Below are positions 30,001 to 38,894 of a stretch of DNA of 64,000 nt, one piece after another. Position 1 is the stretch's first letter. Every line of letters starts with the position of its first letter. Below the pieces are notes generated by a model that was not told the origin of the DNA, made no database searches, and was given only the letters and a program-made list of their open reading frames with translations. A program made the translations under genes and the position numbers. Source of the DNA: Alcaligenes faecalis (GTDB lineage: Bacteria > Pseudomonadota > Gammaproteobacteria > Burkholderiales > Burkholderiaceae_B); the NCBI RefSeq assembly GCF_002443155.1, contig NZ_CP023667.1, forward strand, positions 2,418,001-2,482,000, written 5' to 3'.

Positions 30001-30068
30001 GGTCTCAATGCTAGGCTAATTCCACATCGAGCAGGTTTTCAGTAACAAAATAATCAGAGGAAATAAAA

Positions 30069-30097
30069 AAACCCTGGCTCTACAAAGAAACCAGGGT
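30069..30097 (-). terminator. Intrinsic terminator after acs
   Basis: Stem ACCCTGG / CCAGGGT (30071-30077 with 30091-30097), 13-nt loop; on the minus strand it is followed by seven T. Confidence 0.85.
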
Positions 30098-30120
30098 CAA
30101 ACAGGAACTACCAAAAAAAC

Positions 30121-32106
30121 TTAATGTGCTTCGGACAGTTGCTCCAGAATGGCCGGATTTTCCAGCGTGGACACGTCCTGCGTGATCGGCTCGTTATTGG
30201 CGACAAAGCGCAGCAAACGACGCATGATCTTGCCCGAGCGAGTCTTGGGCAGATTCTCACCAAAGCGGATTTCACGTGGCTTGGCGATAGGACCAATTTC
30301 CTTGCCCACCCAGTTGCGCAATTCAGCAGCAATCTTGTCGGCTTCTTCGCCGGAAGGCAAATCGCCATTGAGCACCACAAAGGCCACAATCGCTTCGCCC
30401 GTGGTTGGGTCAGGCTTGCCTACCACTGCAGCCTCAGCTACCAGCGAGTGCGCCACCAAAGCCGATTCCACTTCCATTGTGCCCAGGCGGTGACCCGAGA
30501 CGTTCAGCACGTCGTCGATACGACCCATGACCCAGAAGTAGCCGTCGGCATCACGCTGCGCGCCATCGCCGGCCAGGTAATAGCCTTTCAGCTCGGGCGG
30601 GAAGTAGCTTTTCACGAAACGGTCTGGATCGCCCCAGATGGTGCGGATCATATTGGGCCAAGGCTTGCGAATGACCAGGAAACCGCCATTGCCGCGCTCG
30701 GCCTCGTCACCCACTTCGTCCACAATTGCCACATCCATGCCGGGGAATGGCAGGCCGCAAGAACCCGGTTTCAGTGGAGTAGCGCCTGGCAAGGGAGTAA
30801 TGACGTGACCGCCCGTTTCCGTCTGCCACCAGGTATCCACAATAGGGCAACGCTCGCGGCCCACATTCTTGAAATACCACATCCAGGCTTCGGGGTTGAT
30901 GGGCTCACCCACCGAACCAATAATGCGCAGGCTGTCCAGATTGTATTGTTTGGGGTGAATGGCCTCGTCCGCTTCGGCTGCCTTGGTCAGGGAGCGAATA
31001 GCGGTAGGAGCGGTATAGAACACCGTCACGCCATGACGTTCAATCATGTTCCAGAAACGGCCAGCATCGGGGTAAGTAGGCACACCTTCAAACACGACTT
31101 GAGTCACACCCGCAGCCAGAGGGCCGTAGGTGATGAAGGTATGGCCAGTTACCCAACCGATGTCGGCAGTACACCAGAATACATCGCTGTCTTTGGCGTC
31201 GAAGGTCCACTGCACGCTCAGCATGGCACCCAGCAGATAGCCTGCCGAGGAGTGCTGCACACCTTTAGGCTTGCCCGTGGAACCGGAGGTGTACAGAACA
31301 AACAGAGGATGTTCTGCATTCACGGACACGGCGGGACAATCGTTGCCTTGACCTTTGACGACATCTTCCCACCACAGATCACGACCTTCGTGCCAGGCAA
31401 CGGGACCGCCTGTGCGCTTGTACACAATGACGTGACGCACAGCTTCGCAGTCGCCGCCGCTCAAGGCTTCGTCCACTGCATTTTTCAGAGGGATGGCACG
31501 GCCACCGCGACGTTGTTCATCAGCTGTAATGACCAGGGAGGCACCCACGTCCACGGCGCGCTCGTGCAAGCTCTTGGCCGAGAAACCGCCAAATACTACA
31601 GAGTGAGTAATACCCAAACGGGCACATGCCTGCATGGCCACAATGGCTTGCACCGACATGGGCATGTAGATCAGGGCGCGTTCGCCCGTCTTGTAGCCCA
31701 GCGCTTTCAAACCATTGGCAAAGTGGCAAACCTGTTCATACAGTTCGCGGAAAGTGACTTTGGTGACTTCGCCACCGTCGGCTTCAAAGATCAGCGCAGT
31801 TTTGTTTTCTGTGGGGGTGCCCAGGTGCTTGTCCAGACAGTTGGCTGAAACGTTCAGCTCGCCATCATGGAACCACTTGTAAAACGGGGGCTTGCTGTCG
31901 TCCAGAACCTGAGTGAAAGGCTTGGTCCAGACCAGACGATCGCGGGCCAACTCCGCCCAGAAGCCGGGATTGTCCTGCTCGGCTTTCTGGCAAAGCTCCT
32001 GGTAGGCCGCCATGCCAGCAATGCGTGCTTCGCGCTCCAGCGTGGGGAACACGGGAAAGACGCGGCTTTCCGACAGGACGGATTCAATAGACGTTGGACC
32101 GCTCAT
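30121..32106 (-). CDS. acs: Acetyl-CoA synthetase (AMP-forming)
   Basis: Activates acetate to acetyl-CoA through acetyl-AMP. 661 residues, normal for Acs. Seen: the adenylate-forming signature [20 protein letters not shown], the [20 protein letters not shown] and [16 protein letters not shown] motifs, the hinge region [20 protein letters not shown], and [14 protein letters not shown] near the C-terminus, whose Lys is the conserved acetylation-controlled residue. No acetyltransferase or pta/ackA gene is nearby. The UMF1 transporter lies 97 bp upstream on the same strand. Confidence 0.97.
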   Translation of the reverse strand: MSGPTSIESVLSESRVFPVFPTLEREARIAGMAAYQELCQKAEQDNPGFWAELARDRLVWTKPFTQVLDDSKPPFYKWFHDGELNVSANCLDKHLGTPTENKTALIFEADGGEVTKVTFRELYEQVCHFANGLKALGYKTGERALIYMPMSVQAIVAMQACARLGITHSVVFGGFSAKSLHERAVDVGASLVITADEQRRGGRAIPLKNAVDEALSGGDCEAVRHVIVYKRTGGPVAWHEGRDLWWEDVVKGQGNDCPAVSVNAEHPLFVLYTSGSTGKPKGVQHSSAGYLLGAMLSVQWTFDAKDSDVFWCTADIGWVTGHTFITYGPLAAGVTQVVFEGVPTYPDAGRFWNMIERHGVTVFYTAPTAIRSLTKAAEADEAIHPKQYNLDSLRIIGSVGEPINPEAWMWYFKNVGRERCPIVDTWWQTETGGHVITPLPGATPLKPGSCGLPFPGMDVAIVDEVGDEAERGNGGFLVIRKPWPNMIRTIWGDPDRFVKSYFPPELKGYYLAGDGAQRDADGYFWVMGRIDDVLNVSGHRLGTMEVESALVAHSLVAEAAVVGKPDPTTGEAIVAFVVLNGDLPSGEEADKIAAELRNWVGKEIGPIAKPREIRFGENLPKTRSGKIMRRLLRFVANNEPITQDVSTLENPAILEQLSEAH

Positions 32107-32203
32107 GGTGTTGGCTCCTTTATTTTCCAGATTTGGTGTTTTTTATGGGCCGCGCATGGGCAGCCCAGCTTAATTTTATATAAACGTAACGCGCCTTACT
32201 TAC

Positions 32204-33520
32204 TCAATCCTGACAATTGAGATCGGCTTGATTCTTGGCCAAAATGCCACGCTGAAAATTCAAACGCGACAGGATCAGCAGGCCCGCCAAAAAGAATAAT
32301 CCCGTGCAGGCCAGAGCCAAACGGTGGTTCCCGCCACTGAGCCAAGTCACCAGACCGTAGGACAAGGGACCGCATACAGCGGCCAGTTGAATGGCAAAGG
32401 TCCACAAGGCGAAAAATTCGGCCAGACGGCTCTTGGGCGCCAGCAAGCCAACCATGGCCCGCCCGGCACTTTGGCTGCTGCCTATACATAAGCCCGCGAC
32501 GGCTGCTGCGGCCCAGAAACCGGCCAGGGAACGCGTACTGACGGCAATCCCCACCATGACCAGCCAGGCGCACAAGGTCAGTGCCAACGCACGTCGGTGG
32601 CCAATTCGGTCCTGCACATGACCAAACAGCAAAGCCCCCACCGCTGCGGCAATATTGACGGTAAAGATCAGCGTCATGGTTTGCGCCATCGTGAAACCCA
32701 TGGCCTCGGTCGCATACACCGCCGACAAGGTAATAATGACGGCAATGCCGGCCTGATAAGCGGCACCACATAGCAACAAGGTGCGAAAATCGGGGAAATG
32801 CTGATGCACGTCGCGCGCCGAGGCAGTCAGACGCGACAACATGCCCTGCTGCTCTGCCCCGCTGGGCGCACTGCGTTCACGCAGAAACAGAAAAGAAGGC
32901 AAGGCTGACAAGGCAAACAAGGTAGCCGTAATCAGGGCAATACCCGGCACATATTCCTGCGCCGTCCACCCCTGCGAAGTCGCCCAGGTCAGAAAAGCCA
33001 AAGAAAGACCGAGGGCCAGCATGCCACCAAAATAACCAAAACCCCAGCCCCAACCGGAGACACGTCCCAAGGCGTCTGGCCGGGCAATTTCCGGCAAGAA
33101 AGCGCCGATGATGGACTCGCCTATGCAGTAGCAATAATTGGATAAAGCGATGAAAACCAGGGCCCAGACAATGTCATTGGGACCAGCCCAATACAGCATC
33201 ACGGTTGCCAGCACACAACCTATGGTGCTGCTGAACAAAAGCCGTCTTTTGCCTTGACGTGCATCGGCTTTTGCACCGAGCCCAGGCATGGTCAACATGA
33301 TGCTTAAATACGAGGCAGACAATGCCAGTGTCCACGCCAAGGTAGCCCAGCTGCGGCCTTCAGCGATAACGCCTACAAAATACGCGCTGTAGACACTGGT
33401 CAAAATGACGGTGGTGTAGCCAGAATTTGCGAAATCATACATAGCCCAAGCCCACAACTCGCGCAGCCGTACTCCTTCGTTTAGGGCTTTCCCTAGGGCT
33501 TGTCCCATAAATCGCATCAT
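32204..33520 (-). CDS. UMF1-type MFS transporter (Atg22-like)
   Basis: 438 residues with about 12 membrane helices. Seen: ELWAWAMYDFANSGYTTVILTSVYSAYFVG at the N-terminus (split by the family's loop), which is the hallmark of UMF1/Atg22-like major facilitators, then PGLGAKADARQGKRRLL (motif A-like) and FLPEIARPDALGRVSGWGWGFGYFGG. Eukaryotic Atg22 exports amino acids from the vacuole; bacterial substrates are mostly unknown. Three in-frame ATGs cluster at 33520-33506; I took the first. It runs toward acs on the same strand. Confidence 0.88.
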   Translation of the reverse strand: MMRFMGQALGKALNEGVRLRELWAWAMYDFANSGYTTVILTSVYSAYFVGVIAEGRSWATLAWTLALSASYLSIMLTMPGLGAKADARQGKRRLLFSSTIGCVLATVMLYWAGPNDIVWALVFIALSNYCYCIGESIIGAFLPEIARPDALGRVSGWGWGFGYFGGMLALGLSLAFLTWATSQGWTAQEYVPGIALITATLFALSALPSFLFLRERSAPSGAEQQGMLSRLTASARDVHQHFPDFRTLLLCGAAYQAGIAVIITLSAVYATEAMGFTMAQTMTLIFTVNIAAAVGALLFGHVQDRIGHRRALALTLCAWLVMVGIAVSTRSLAGFWAAAAVAGLCIGSSQSAGRAMVGLLAPKSRLAEFFALWTFAIQLAAVCGPLSYGLVTWLSGGNHRLALACTGLFFLAGLLILSRLNFQRGILAKNQADLNCQD

Positions 33521-33854
33521 TCAATCCCTATAAACAGTGAAACTTCGCTCTATTTCGGCTAATTTTCAATAATTCAGCAACAAGAGCACTGGACCCATGC
33601 ACAGGGCCTGAAAACCGCTGTCAGCCGCACTTTGCAACAGTATGATTCAATCGCAAAATACGCTCCTACAATGCTTTACGGTGCAATTATCATCCGGTAC
33701 ACTGCCAAACATTCAACGCACAGCAACGTCCGGCAAAGTATGGTGCTTTTAGTCATACTTACAGCCCTGATACCCATCAATTGCTGCTAATTTCAGCAAA
33801 AATAGGCATCAAGGTTGTGCTGCTGCCCACCAAGTCCTTAGACAAGCCCTGGTC
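33521..33854. other. Divergent intergenic stretch before the NlpC/P60 gene
   Basis: 334 bp, A/T-richer than its surroundings, no gene seen. It should hold the promoters for both divergent genes. An inverted repeat AAGTATG, 11-nt spacer, CATACTT lies at 33736-33760, about 95 bp before the lipoprotein gene. Confidence 0.5.
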
Positions 33855-34574
33855 ATGCCGCCACATTACCTGAATCCACCCGCACTTTTGCACATTACCT
33901 ATCGCAGCGCCAAGTATCTTTTGTTAGCCGGCGCGCTGGCCCTGACAGGTTGTGCCACCACTGGAACTCAACAGTCCAGCCAAGACAAAGATCGTGCAGA
34001 ACTGGATCACGGCTATTACGCCGACTACGAATTCCAGACCGAGTCCGACCCGCTGGGTACTTATCTGGCCAACCGCGCTCGTAACGACATCAATATTGCT
34101 TACAGCAGTGATCGTCGCCAAGGTCGTACCGAAAGCCGCAGCAAGCAAAATTCTTCCTCTACCCATGGCCTTGCCAACGCCGCCCTGAACTTTCTGGGCG
34201 TGAAGTACAGTTTTGGTGGCGATGCCCCCAGCACTGGCTTTGATTGCAGCGGCCTGGTGTCCTACGTGGCTGAAAAATCCCTGGGCCTGAAGCTGCCCCG
34301 CCAATCCAAAGACATTGCCAAAGAAGGCACCTCGGTTAACCGCAGCGAGCTGCGCAAAGGCGACCTGGTCTTCTTCAATACTCGTGGCGCTCGTTTCTCT
34401 CACGTAGGCATTTACCTGGGTGATGACAAGTTTGTTCACGCTCCTCGCACTGGCGCGGTTGTCCGCGTCGAGAGCATGGAAGTGGGTTACTGGAAAAAAC
34501 GCTATAACGGCGCACGTCGTCTGGCCGCTGCCGATACACAGCAAGCCGAAGCCCGTCTGCGTAGCGTCAAATAA
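33855..34574 (+). CDS. NlpC/P60-family lipoprotein, peptidoglycan endopeptidase
   Basis: 239 residues. Seen: a signal peptide with lipobox LTGC (Cys near residue 33), a linker rich in Ser and charged residues, and a C-terminal NlpC/P60 domain with catalytic Cys in FDCSGLVSYV, His in SHVGIYLG and a third polar His in FVHAPRTG; GVKYSFGGDAPS precedes the Cys as usual. It probably cleaves D-Glu to diaminopimelate bonds in peptide stems at the outer membrane (compare MepS/Spr). It stands alone and is followed by a strong terminator. Confidence 0.93.
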   Translation: MPPHYLNPPALLHITYRSAKYLLLAGALALTGCATTGTQQSSQDKDRAELDHGYYADYEFQTESDPLGTYLANRARNDINIAYSSDRRQGRTESRSKQNSSSTHGLANAALNFLGVKYSFGGDAPSTGFDCSGLVSYVAEKSLGLKLPRQSKDIAKEGTSVNRSELRKGDLVFFNTRGARFSHVGIYLGDDKFVHAPRTGAVVRVESMEVGYWKKRYNGARRLAAADTQQAEARLRSVK

Positions 34575-34610
34575 AGACCACCCTGCTGCCAATCCGGCAA
34601 GCCATAAAAA

Positions 34611-34641
34611 AGCCACTGTTATGAAACAGTGGCTTTTTTTT
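34611..34641 (+). terminator. Intrinsic terminator after the NlpC/P60 gene
   Basis: Stem AGCCACTGTT / AACAGTGGCT (34611-34620 with 34625-34634), loop ATGA, T-run to 34641 on the plus strand; A-run on the left also serves the convergent DUF2325 gene. Confidence 0.92.
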
Positions 34642-34687
34642 AATCTGTAAAGATTCCTTCTTTGCCCCAGTAAGTCATGCCGCCAAT

Positions 34688-35035
34688 CTAGTGGCTCTTG
34701 GACTTACCGAGCGGACAAGATTCACAATAGCCGCATTGGGTTAAGGCTTGCTTCATGCTACAAACCGAGCGTCGGCAGGCGACCACTCGAATACCGGATT
34801 TCAGGGCAGCGGCCCGGAAGGTTTTCATGACGTTGTGACCCAGGAAATCGGTCAGCAAAATCAGCAAATCGGTGCCGGAAGGCAACTGCAGGGTTTTTTT
34901 CTGGTGCGCAGGATCACGCCCGCTAATATGATGTTTGATCGAGATATTGTGGATCTTGAGCAGGTCGGGAATGTTCCCCAGACGGTCTGCTCCAACCACG
35001 ACTGCACTGACGTATTGAGACACAGGAAGCTCCAT
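34688..35035 (-). CDS. DUF2325 family protein, probably iron-regulated
   Basis: 115 residues, one DUF2325 domain of unknown function. Seen: SAVVVGADRLGNIPDLLKIHNI at the start (split by the domain's turn), DLLILLTDFLGHNVMKTFRAAAL in the middle, and a cysteine-rich tail with RRSVCSMKQAL and CGYCESCPLG, i.e. four cysteines that could bind a metal. A near-consensus Fur box starts only 16 bp before the ATG, so expression should rise under iron limitation (inference). A GTG at 35023 with GGAG six nt upstream is an alternative start. No transport gene is adjacent. Confidence 0.82.
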   Translation of the reverse strand: MELPVSQYVSAVVVGADRLGNIPDLLKIHNISIKHHISGRDPAHQKKTLQLPSGTDLLILLTDFLGHNVMKTFRAAALKSGIRVVACRRSVCSMKQALTQCGYCESCPLGKSKSH

Positions 35036-35050
35036 TGGCTAAGAAAGTTG

Positions 35051-35069
35051 GATAATGATAATCATTCTT
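35051..35069. promoter_or_regulatory. Fur box upstream of the DUF2325 gene
   Basis: GATAATGATAATCATTCTT matches the 19-bp consensus at 17 positions, and ATTATCAT continues directly after it, giving further GATAAT-type hexamers. The box overlaps the expected promoter of the minus-strand DUF2325 gene. Confidence 0.8.
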
Positions 35070-35170
35070 ATTATCATAGTCAATTGAGTCGATAGCTTGT
35101 TTCAATTTTTACTTATAGCCTTTGACCATAAGTCTTCACTGGCCGGGTAAACCCACAGCAAGGTACCAAA

Positions 35171-35208
35171 TAACAAGGGCCACCGTGATTGCACGGTGGC
35201 CCTTGTTA
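35171..35208 (-). terminator. Long perfect stem after cysB, probable terminator
   Basis: 17-bp perfect stem (35171-35187 with 35192-35208) with loop ATTG. On the minus strand only TTTGG follows; on the plus strand TTAAT. The strong stem makes a terminator likely despite the short T-run. Confidence 0.65.
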
Positions 35209-35237
35209 TTAATCAAACAGATGCTGCTTGTACGAGC

Positions 35238-36188
35238 TTACACCTGGCCACCAGCCTGTTTTTCATCCAGAGCGCTCAGCACCACATCGCGGGTCAACTC
35301 CGGTGCTAGCATCTCCAGCAATTCAAAAATATAGTCACGCAGGAAGGCCCCGGCCTTCACCGCCACCTTGGTATGGTGGGCACCAAACAAATGCCCTGCT
35401 GGCAGGCCAACCAGGCCCTTGTCACGGCGTGGATCGAAAGCGATGCCTGCGATGATCCCGATACCCAGACCCACATCCACATAGGTCTTGATCACGTCAG
35501 CATCAATGGCCTCCAGCACAATGTCCGGAGTGATGCCATGTTTGGCAAAGGCCTCGTCAATCGACCCTCGACCCGAGAAGGCATGGTCATAAGTCACGAT
35601 GGGGTATTGCGCCAGGGTTTCGATGGACAGTTGCTTGTTGGCAGGCAGATCAGCCAGGGGGTGATCCGGCGTTACCACCACCGTGTGTTCCCAGGTATAG
35701 ACCGGCAAGGCCACCAGGCCCGGCGTCAGCGCCAGAGTTTCAGTAGCGATGGCCACGTCAGCCTGCTCATGGATCACCATCTGGGCCAGCACAGGCGGGC
35801 TGCCTTCGGCCAAGGACATATGCACCTTGGGGAAGCGACGACGGAATTCAGGGATCACCTTGGGCAGCAAATATCGTGCCTGGGCGTGGGTACAAGCGAT
35901 CACCAAGGTGCCTTCATCGCGGCGGGCGAAGTCGTCGCTCACACGCTTGAGGTTGTCGATTTCGCGCATGATGCGATCAATCACCTCGGCGACGGCTTCG
36001 CCCGGTCGGGTCAGACCCTTAATGCGTTTCCCATGACGTTCAAAAATCTTGATGCCCAGTTCATCTTCGAACTCGATGATCGCCTTGGACACCCCCGGCT
36101 GGGAGGTATAGAGCGAGCGAGCGGCTTCAGTCAGATTGAAGTTACGTCGAATGGTCTCTCGGACAAAGCGGAATTGTTGAATATTCAT
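35238..36188 (-). CDS. cysB: CysB-type LysR transcriptional regulator
   Basis: 316 residues. LysR-family activator of sulfate assimilation and cysteine synthesis, with an N-terminal winged helix and a C-terminal inducer (acetylserine-type) domain. Seen: MNIQQFRFVRETIRRNFNLTEAA, the recognition helix region LYTSQPGVSKAIIEFEDELGIKIFERHGKR, and the CysB-specific LVIACTHAQARYLLP and IVTYDHAFSGRGSID. Cbl-like paralogues look similar, so the exact label is probable, not certain. A 26-bp palindrome lies at 36193-36218, directly before its start codon. Confidence 0.88.
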   Translation of the reverse strand: MNIQQFRFVRETIRRNFNLTEAARSLYTSQPGVSKAIIEFEDELGIKIFERHGKRIKGLTRPGEAVAEVIDRIMREIDNLKRVSDDFARRDEGTLVIACTHAQARYLLPKVIPEFRRRFPKVHMSLAEGSPPVLAQMVIHEQADVAIATETLALTPGLVALPVYTWEHTVVVTPDHPLADLPANKQLSIETLAQYPIVTYDHAFSGRGSIDEAFAKHGITPDIVLEAIDADVIKTYVDVGLGIGIIAGIAFDPRRDKGLVGLPAGHLFGAHHTKVAVKAGAFLRDYIFELLEMLAPELTRDVVLSALDEKQAGGQV

Positions 36189-36192
36189 ATGT

Positions 36193-36218
36193 TAATAGCC
36201 CCAGGTACAGGGCTATTA
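36193..36218. promoter_or_regulatory. Palindrome before cysB start
   Basis: TAATAGCCC, 8-nt centre, GGGCTATTA; 9-bp perfect arms ending 5 bp before the cysB ATG. It could be an autoregulatory operator or an mRNA hairpin hiding the ribosome site. Confidence 0.5.
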
Positions 36219-36274
36219 TATGTAATAAGGAACAGCTCGCTTATTGCATTAAGTTATATATATAGATTCAACAA

Positions 36275-37768
36275 TTACGTCATGCTGATTGTTGTATTCA
36301 TCGTATTGGCATGAGCCTGCCAACGAGCCGTGACAGTTTTGGTCTGTGTCCAGAACTGAACGGCTTGTTTGCCGTTCGGGCCCAGGTCGCCCAGTTTGGA
36401 CGCACGCGAACCAGTAAAGCTGAACCAGGCTACAGGCACAGGGATAGGGATATTGATACCGATCTGGCCTACGTCGATACGGTTCTGGAAGTAGCGCGCA
36501 TGTCCACCATCCTGAGTGAAGATGGACACGCCATTGCCGTTGGGGTTGCGGTTGATGAACTGCACCGCCTCTTCCAGGGTGTTGACGCGCACAATGCACA
36601 GCACAGGACCGAAGATTTCTTCTTCGTAAATGCGCATGTCGGCTTTCACGTCATTGAAAATGGTTGGGCCCACAAAGTTGCCGCTTTCATAACCAGGCAC
36701 CTTCACGCCACGCCCATCCAGCAAGAGGCTGGCGCCTTCCTGCACACCGGCTTCAATCAGGGATTCCACACGCTGACGAGCACGTGGCGAAACCAGTGGC
36801 CCCAGGTCGGCCTGACGGTCTGTACCGACATTGACCTTCATGGTGACCGCACGCTTGACCAGCTCATCGACCCACTCGCCGCTTTCACCCACCATCACGG
36901 CCACCGAGATCGCCATGCAACGCTGACCGGCCGCGCCAAAGGCAGCACCCAGCAACTGGTTGATCGCCACGTCACGATCCGCATCAGGCATCACGATGCA
37001 GTGATTCTTGGCACCCATCATGGCTTGCGAGCGCTTGCCCGCTTCGGTGGCACGGCGGTGAATTTCGGTACCAACGGCTGTCGAGCCAATGAAGGACACA
37101 GCCTTGACCTCAGGATGAGTCACCAGCGCATTGGCAATATCGGCACCACCATGAACCACGTTCAGCACGCCTGGAGGCAGACCCGCTTCCAGAGCCAGCT
37201 CGGCCAGCATCAGGCTGGCGCTGGGATCCTGCTCGGAAGGCTTGAGCACGAAGGTATTACCGCAAGCCACGGCCAGCGGGAACATGAAGCAAGGCAGCAT
37301 CACAGGGAAGTTGAATGCCGTCACGCCTGCACACACGCCCAAGGGCTGGATCAGGGTGTAGACGTCAATCCCGCCCGCCGCATTTTCCGCGTACTCACCC
37401 AATTGCATCGAAGCAATGGAACACGCGTATTCGATCACTTCCAGGCCGCGACCTACTTCGCCTTCAGCATCAGGCATGGTCTTGCCGTGTTCGCGCGAAA
37501 TCGCTTCAGCCAGCTTGGCACTGTTTTCACGCACCAGACGCTGCAGATTCAGCATCACACGCATGCGAGCGCCCTGGCTGGAATGACGCCAGCTTTCATA
37601 GGCTTTGGCCGAGCTGGCAATAATGGTTTCCAGCTCTTCCATCGTGGCGTAAGGCACTTGGGCCACGACCTCCTGGGTGGCTGGATTGAGCACGTCGTCC
37701 CAACGGGTGCTCTTGGATTGAACATGTTGTCCATCGATCAGCAAAGGTACACGAACCACTTCCGTCAT
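36275..37768 (-). CDS. mmsA: CoA-acylating methylmalonate-semialdehyde dehydrogenase
   Basis: Oxidises (methyl)malonate semialdehyde to propionyl- or acetyl-CoA with NAD and CoA, in valine, thymine or inositol breakdown. 497 residues. Seen: FNFPVMLPCFMFPLAVACGNTF with the aldehyde dehydrogenase cofactor residues, SFIGSTAVGTEIHRRA, and the catalytic Cys in FGAAGQRCMAISV, a motif specific to MmsA. The last 15 residues (after QTKTVTARW) are not conserved. mmsB is not adjacent. A LysR gene is divergent, 165 bp away, and is its likely regulator. Confidence 0.93.
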   Translation of the reverse strand: MTEVVRVPLLIDGQHVQSKSTRWDDVLNPATQEVVAQVPYATMEELETIIASSAKAYESWRHSSQGARMRVMLNLQRLVRENSAKLAEAISREHGKTMPDAEGEVGRGLEVIEYACSIASMQLGEYAENAAGGIDVYTLIQPLGVCAGVTAFNFPVMLPCFMFPLAVACGNTFVLKPSEQDPSASLMLAELALEAGLPPGVLNVVHGGADIANALVTHPEVKAVSFIGSTAVGTEIHRRATEAGKRSQAMMGAKNHCIVMPDADRDVAINQLLGAAFGAAGQRCMAISVAVMVGESGEWVDELVKRAVTMKVNVGTDRQADLGPLVSPRARQRVESLIEAGVQEGASLLLDGRGVKVPGYESGNFVGPTIFNDVKADMRIYEEEIFGPVLCIVRVNTLEEAVQFINRNPNGNGVSIFTQDGGHARYFQNRIDVGQIGINIPIPVPVAWFSFTGSRASKLGDLGPNGKQAVQFWTQTKTVTARWQAHANTMNTTISMT

Positions 37769-37824
37769 AGCATGTCTCCAATGAATTGCTCAGGCGGCTA
37801 AGCCTTATTTGTTATCCCACTTGT

Positions 37825-37838
37825 ATGAGGGTTCTCAT
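37825..37838. promoter_or_regulatory. Candidate LysR-type operator between mmsA and the LysR gene
   Basis: ATGAG-GGTT-CTCAT dyad of LysR-box size in the divergent promoter region. A direct repeat of ATGCACA at 37879-37885 and 37900-37906 (spacing 21 bp, two helical turns) lies closer to the LysR gene. Confidence 0.4.
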
Positions 37839-37933
37839 TGAGTGTAGAAGCCTCAAGACCCGTTTACCATGTTGAAAAATGCACAGGAGCTGGGCATTTA
37901 TGCACAAGTCTTTTTCAAGGCGGGCTCGTCACG

Positions 37934-38827
37934 ATGGACTGGGATAATCTGCGTTATTTTCTGGAAGTGGCCCGCTGCCAACGTATCAGCGTTGCCGCCC
38001 AACGGCTGGGGGTACAACACAGCACCGTGGCCCGCCGTATCCAGGCGCTGGAGCAGGAACTGGGCTTGCGTCTGTTCCACAAGTCCACCGTCAGCGGCTA
38101 CAGTTTGACGAGCGAAGGGCAAAATTTGCAGCAACGCATGGAGCCGGTAGAAAGCCGCTTGCTGGCGGCTCGGGAGGCAATCACTGGCAAGGCCCGGCCC
38201 TTGACGGGCAAACTGCGGCTGGGCTGCACCGAAGCCTTTGGCAGCTATGTGCTGACGCCCTTGCTCAGCATTTTCCAGACCCAGTATCCGGAGTTGACTC
38301 TGGAGCTGCTGCCCGTCCCCCGCCCTATCAGCCTGTCGCGCCGGGATGCCGACCTGGCGATTGCACTGGAACGCCCCCAACGTGGTCCTTACTGGTGTAC
38401 TCGCCTGGCTGACTACAGCTTGCGGCTCTATGCCCATCAGGATTATTTGAACAGCCACCCACCTATAGAAAGCGTGCAAGATCTGTCCCAGCATCGCTTT
38501 ATTGCCTATGTGGATGATCTGGTGTTCAGCGACAGCCTGCGCTATCTGGAAGAAATCGTCAGATCCGCTGCCGTGCGCTTTCGCAGTACCAGCGTAATTG
38601 CGCAGTATCAGGCCACCTTGCAGGGACAAGGAATTGCCGTCCTGCCCTGCTTTCTGGCGAAAACCGATCCACGCCTGCGCTGTGTCTTGCCCGATCAGGT
38701 GGAGTTGCGTCGTCGCTTCTGGATGTTCTGCCATGAAGAGCAACGCCAGAACCCCAGCCTGACCCGGCTGTGGCACTTTCTGAAGCAGTCAGTGGAAGAG
38801 CGGCAGGACTTGCTGGATGGGGCTTGA
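37934..38827 (+). CDS. LysR-family transcriptional regulator, divergent from mmsA
   Basis: 297 residues. Seen: the N-terminal winged helix MDWDNLRYFLEVARCQRISVAAQRLG with the recognition helix in HSTVARRIQALEQELGLRLF, and a C-terminal periplasmic-binding-like effector domain (GKLRLGCTEAFGSYVLTPLL). The ATG at 37934 is chosen; the frame is open upstream but the family starts at this Met-Asp. Divergent placement suggests it controls mmsA. Effector unknown. Confidence 0.88.
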   Translation: MDWDNLRYFLEVARCQRISVAAQRLGVQHSTVARRIQALEQELGLRLFHKSTVSGYSLTSEGQNLQQRMEPVESRLLAAREAITGKARPLTGKLRLGCTEAFGSYVLTPLLSIFQTQYPELTLELLPVPRPISLSRRDADLAIALERPQRGPYWCTRLADYSLRLYAHQDYLNSHPPIESVQDLSQHRFIAYVDDLVFSDSLRYLEEIVRSAAVRFRSTSVIAQYQATLQGQGIAVLPCFLAKTDPRLRCVLPDQVELRRRFWMFCHEEQRQNPSLTRLWHFLKQSVEERQDLLDGA

Positions 38828-38863
38828 GCCGCCAAACCGATCAACAAGTCATTCGACAGGCAC

Positions 38864-38889
38864 AAAAAAGGGGCTGGACGCCCCCTTTT
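38864..38889. terminator. Bidirectional terminator between the LysR gene and lptF
   Basis: Stem AAAAGGGG / CCCCTTTT (38866-38873 with 38882-38889), 8-nt loop, A-run left and T-run right. Confidence 0.8.
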
Positions 38890-38894
38890 GCCGA

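Noticed and set aside
30124..31848. 574-codon frame antisense to acs
   Set aside because: Shadow of acetyl-CoA synthetase.
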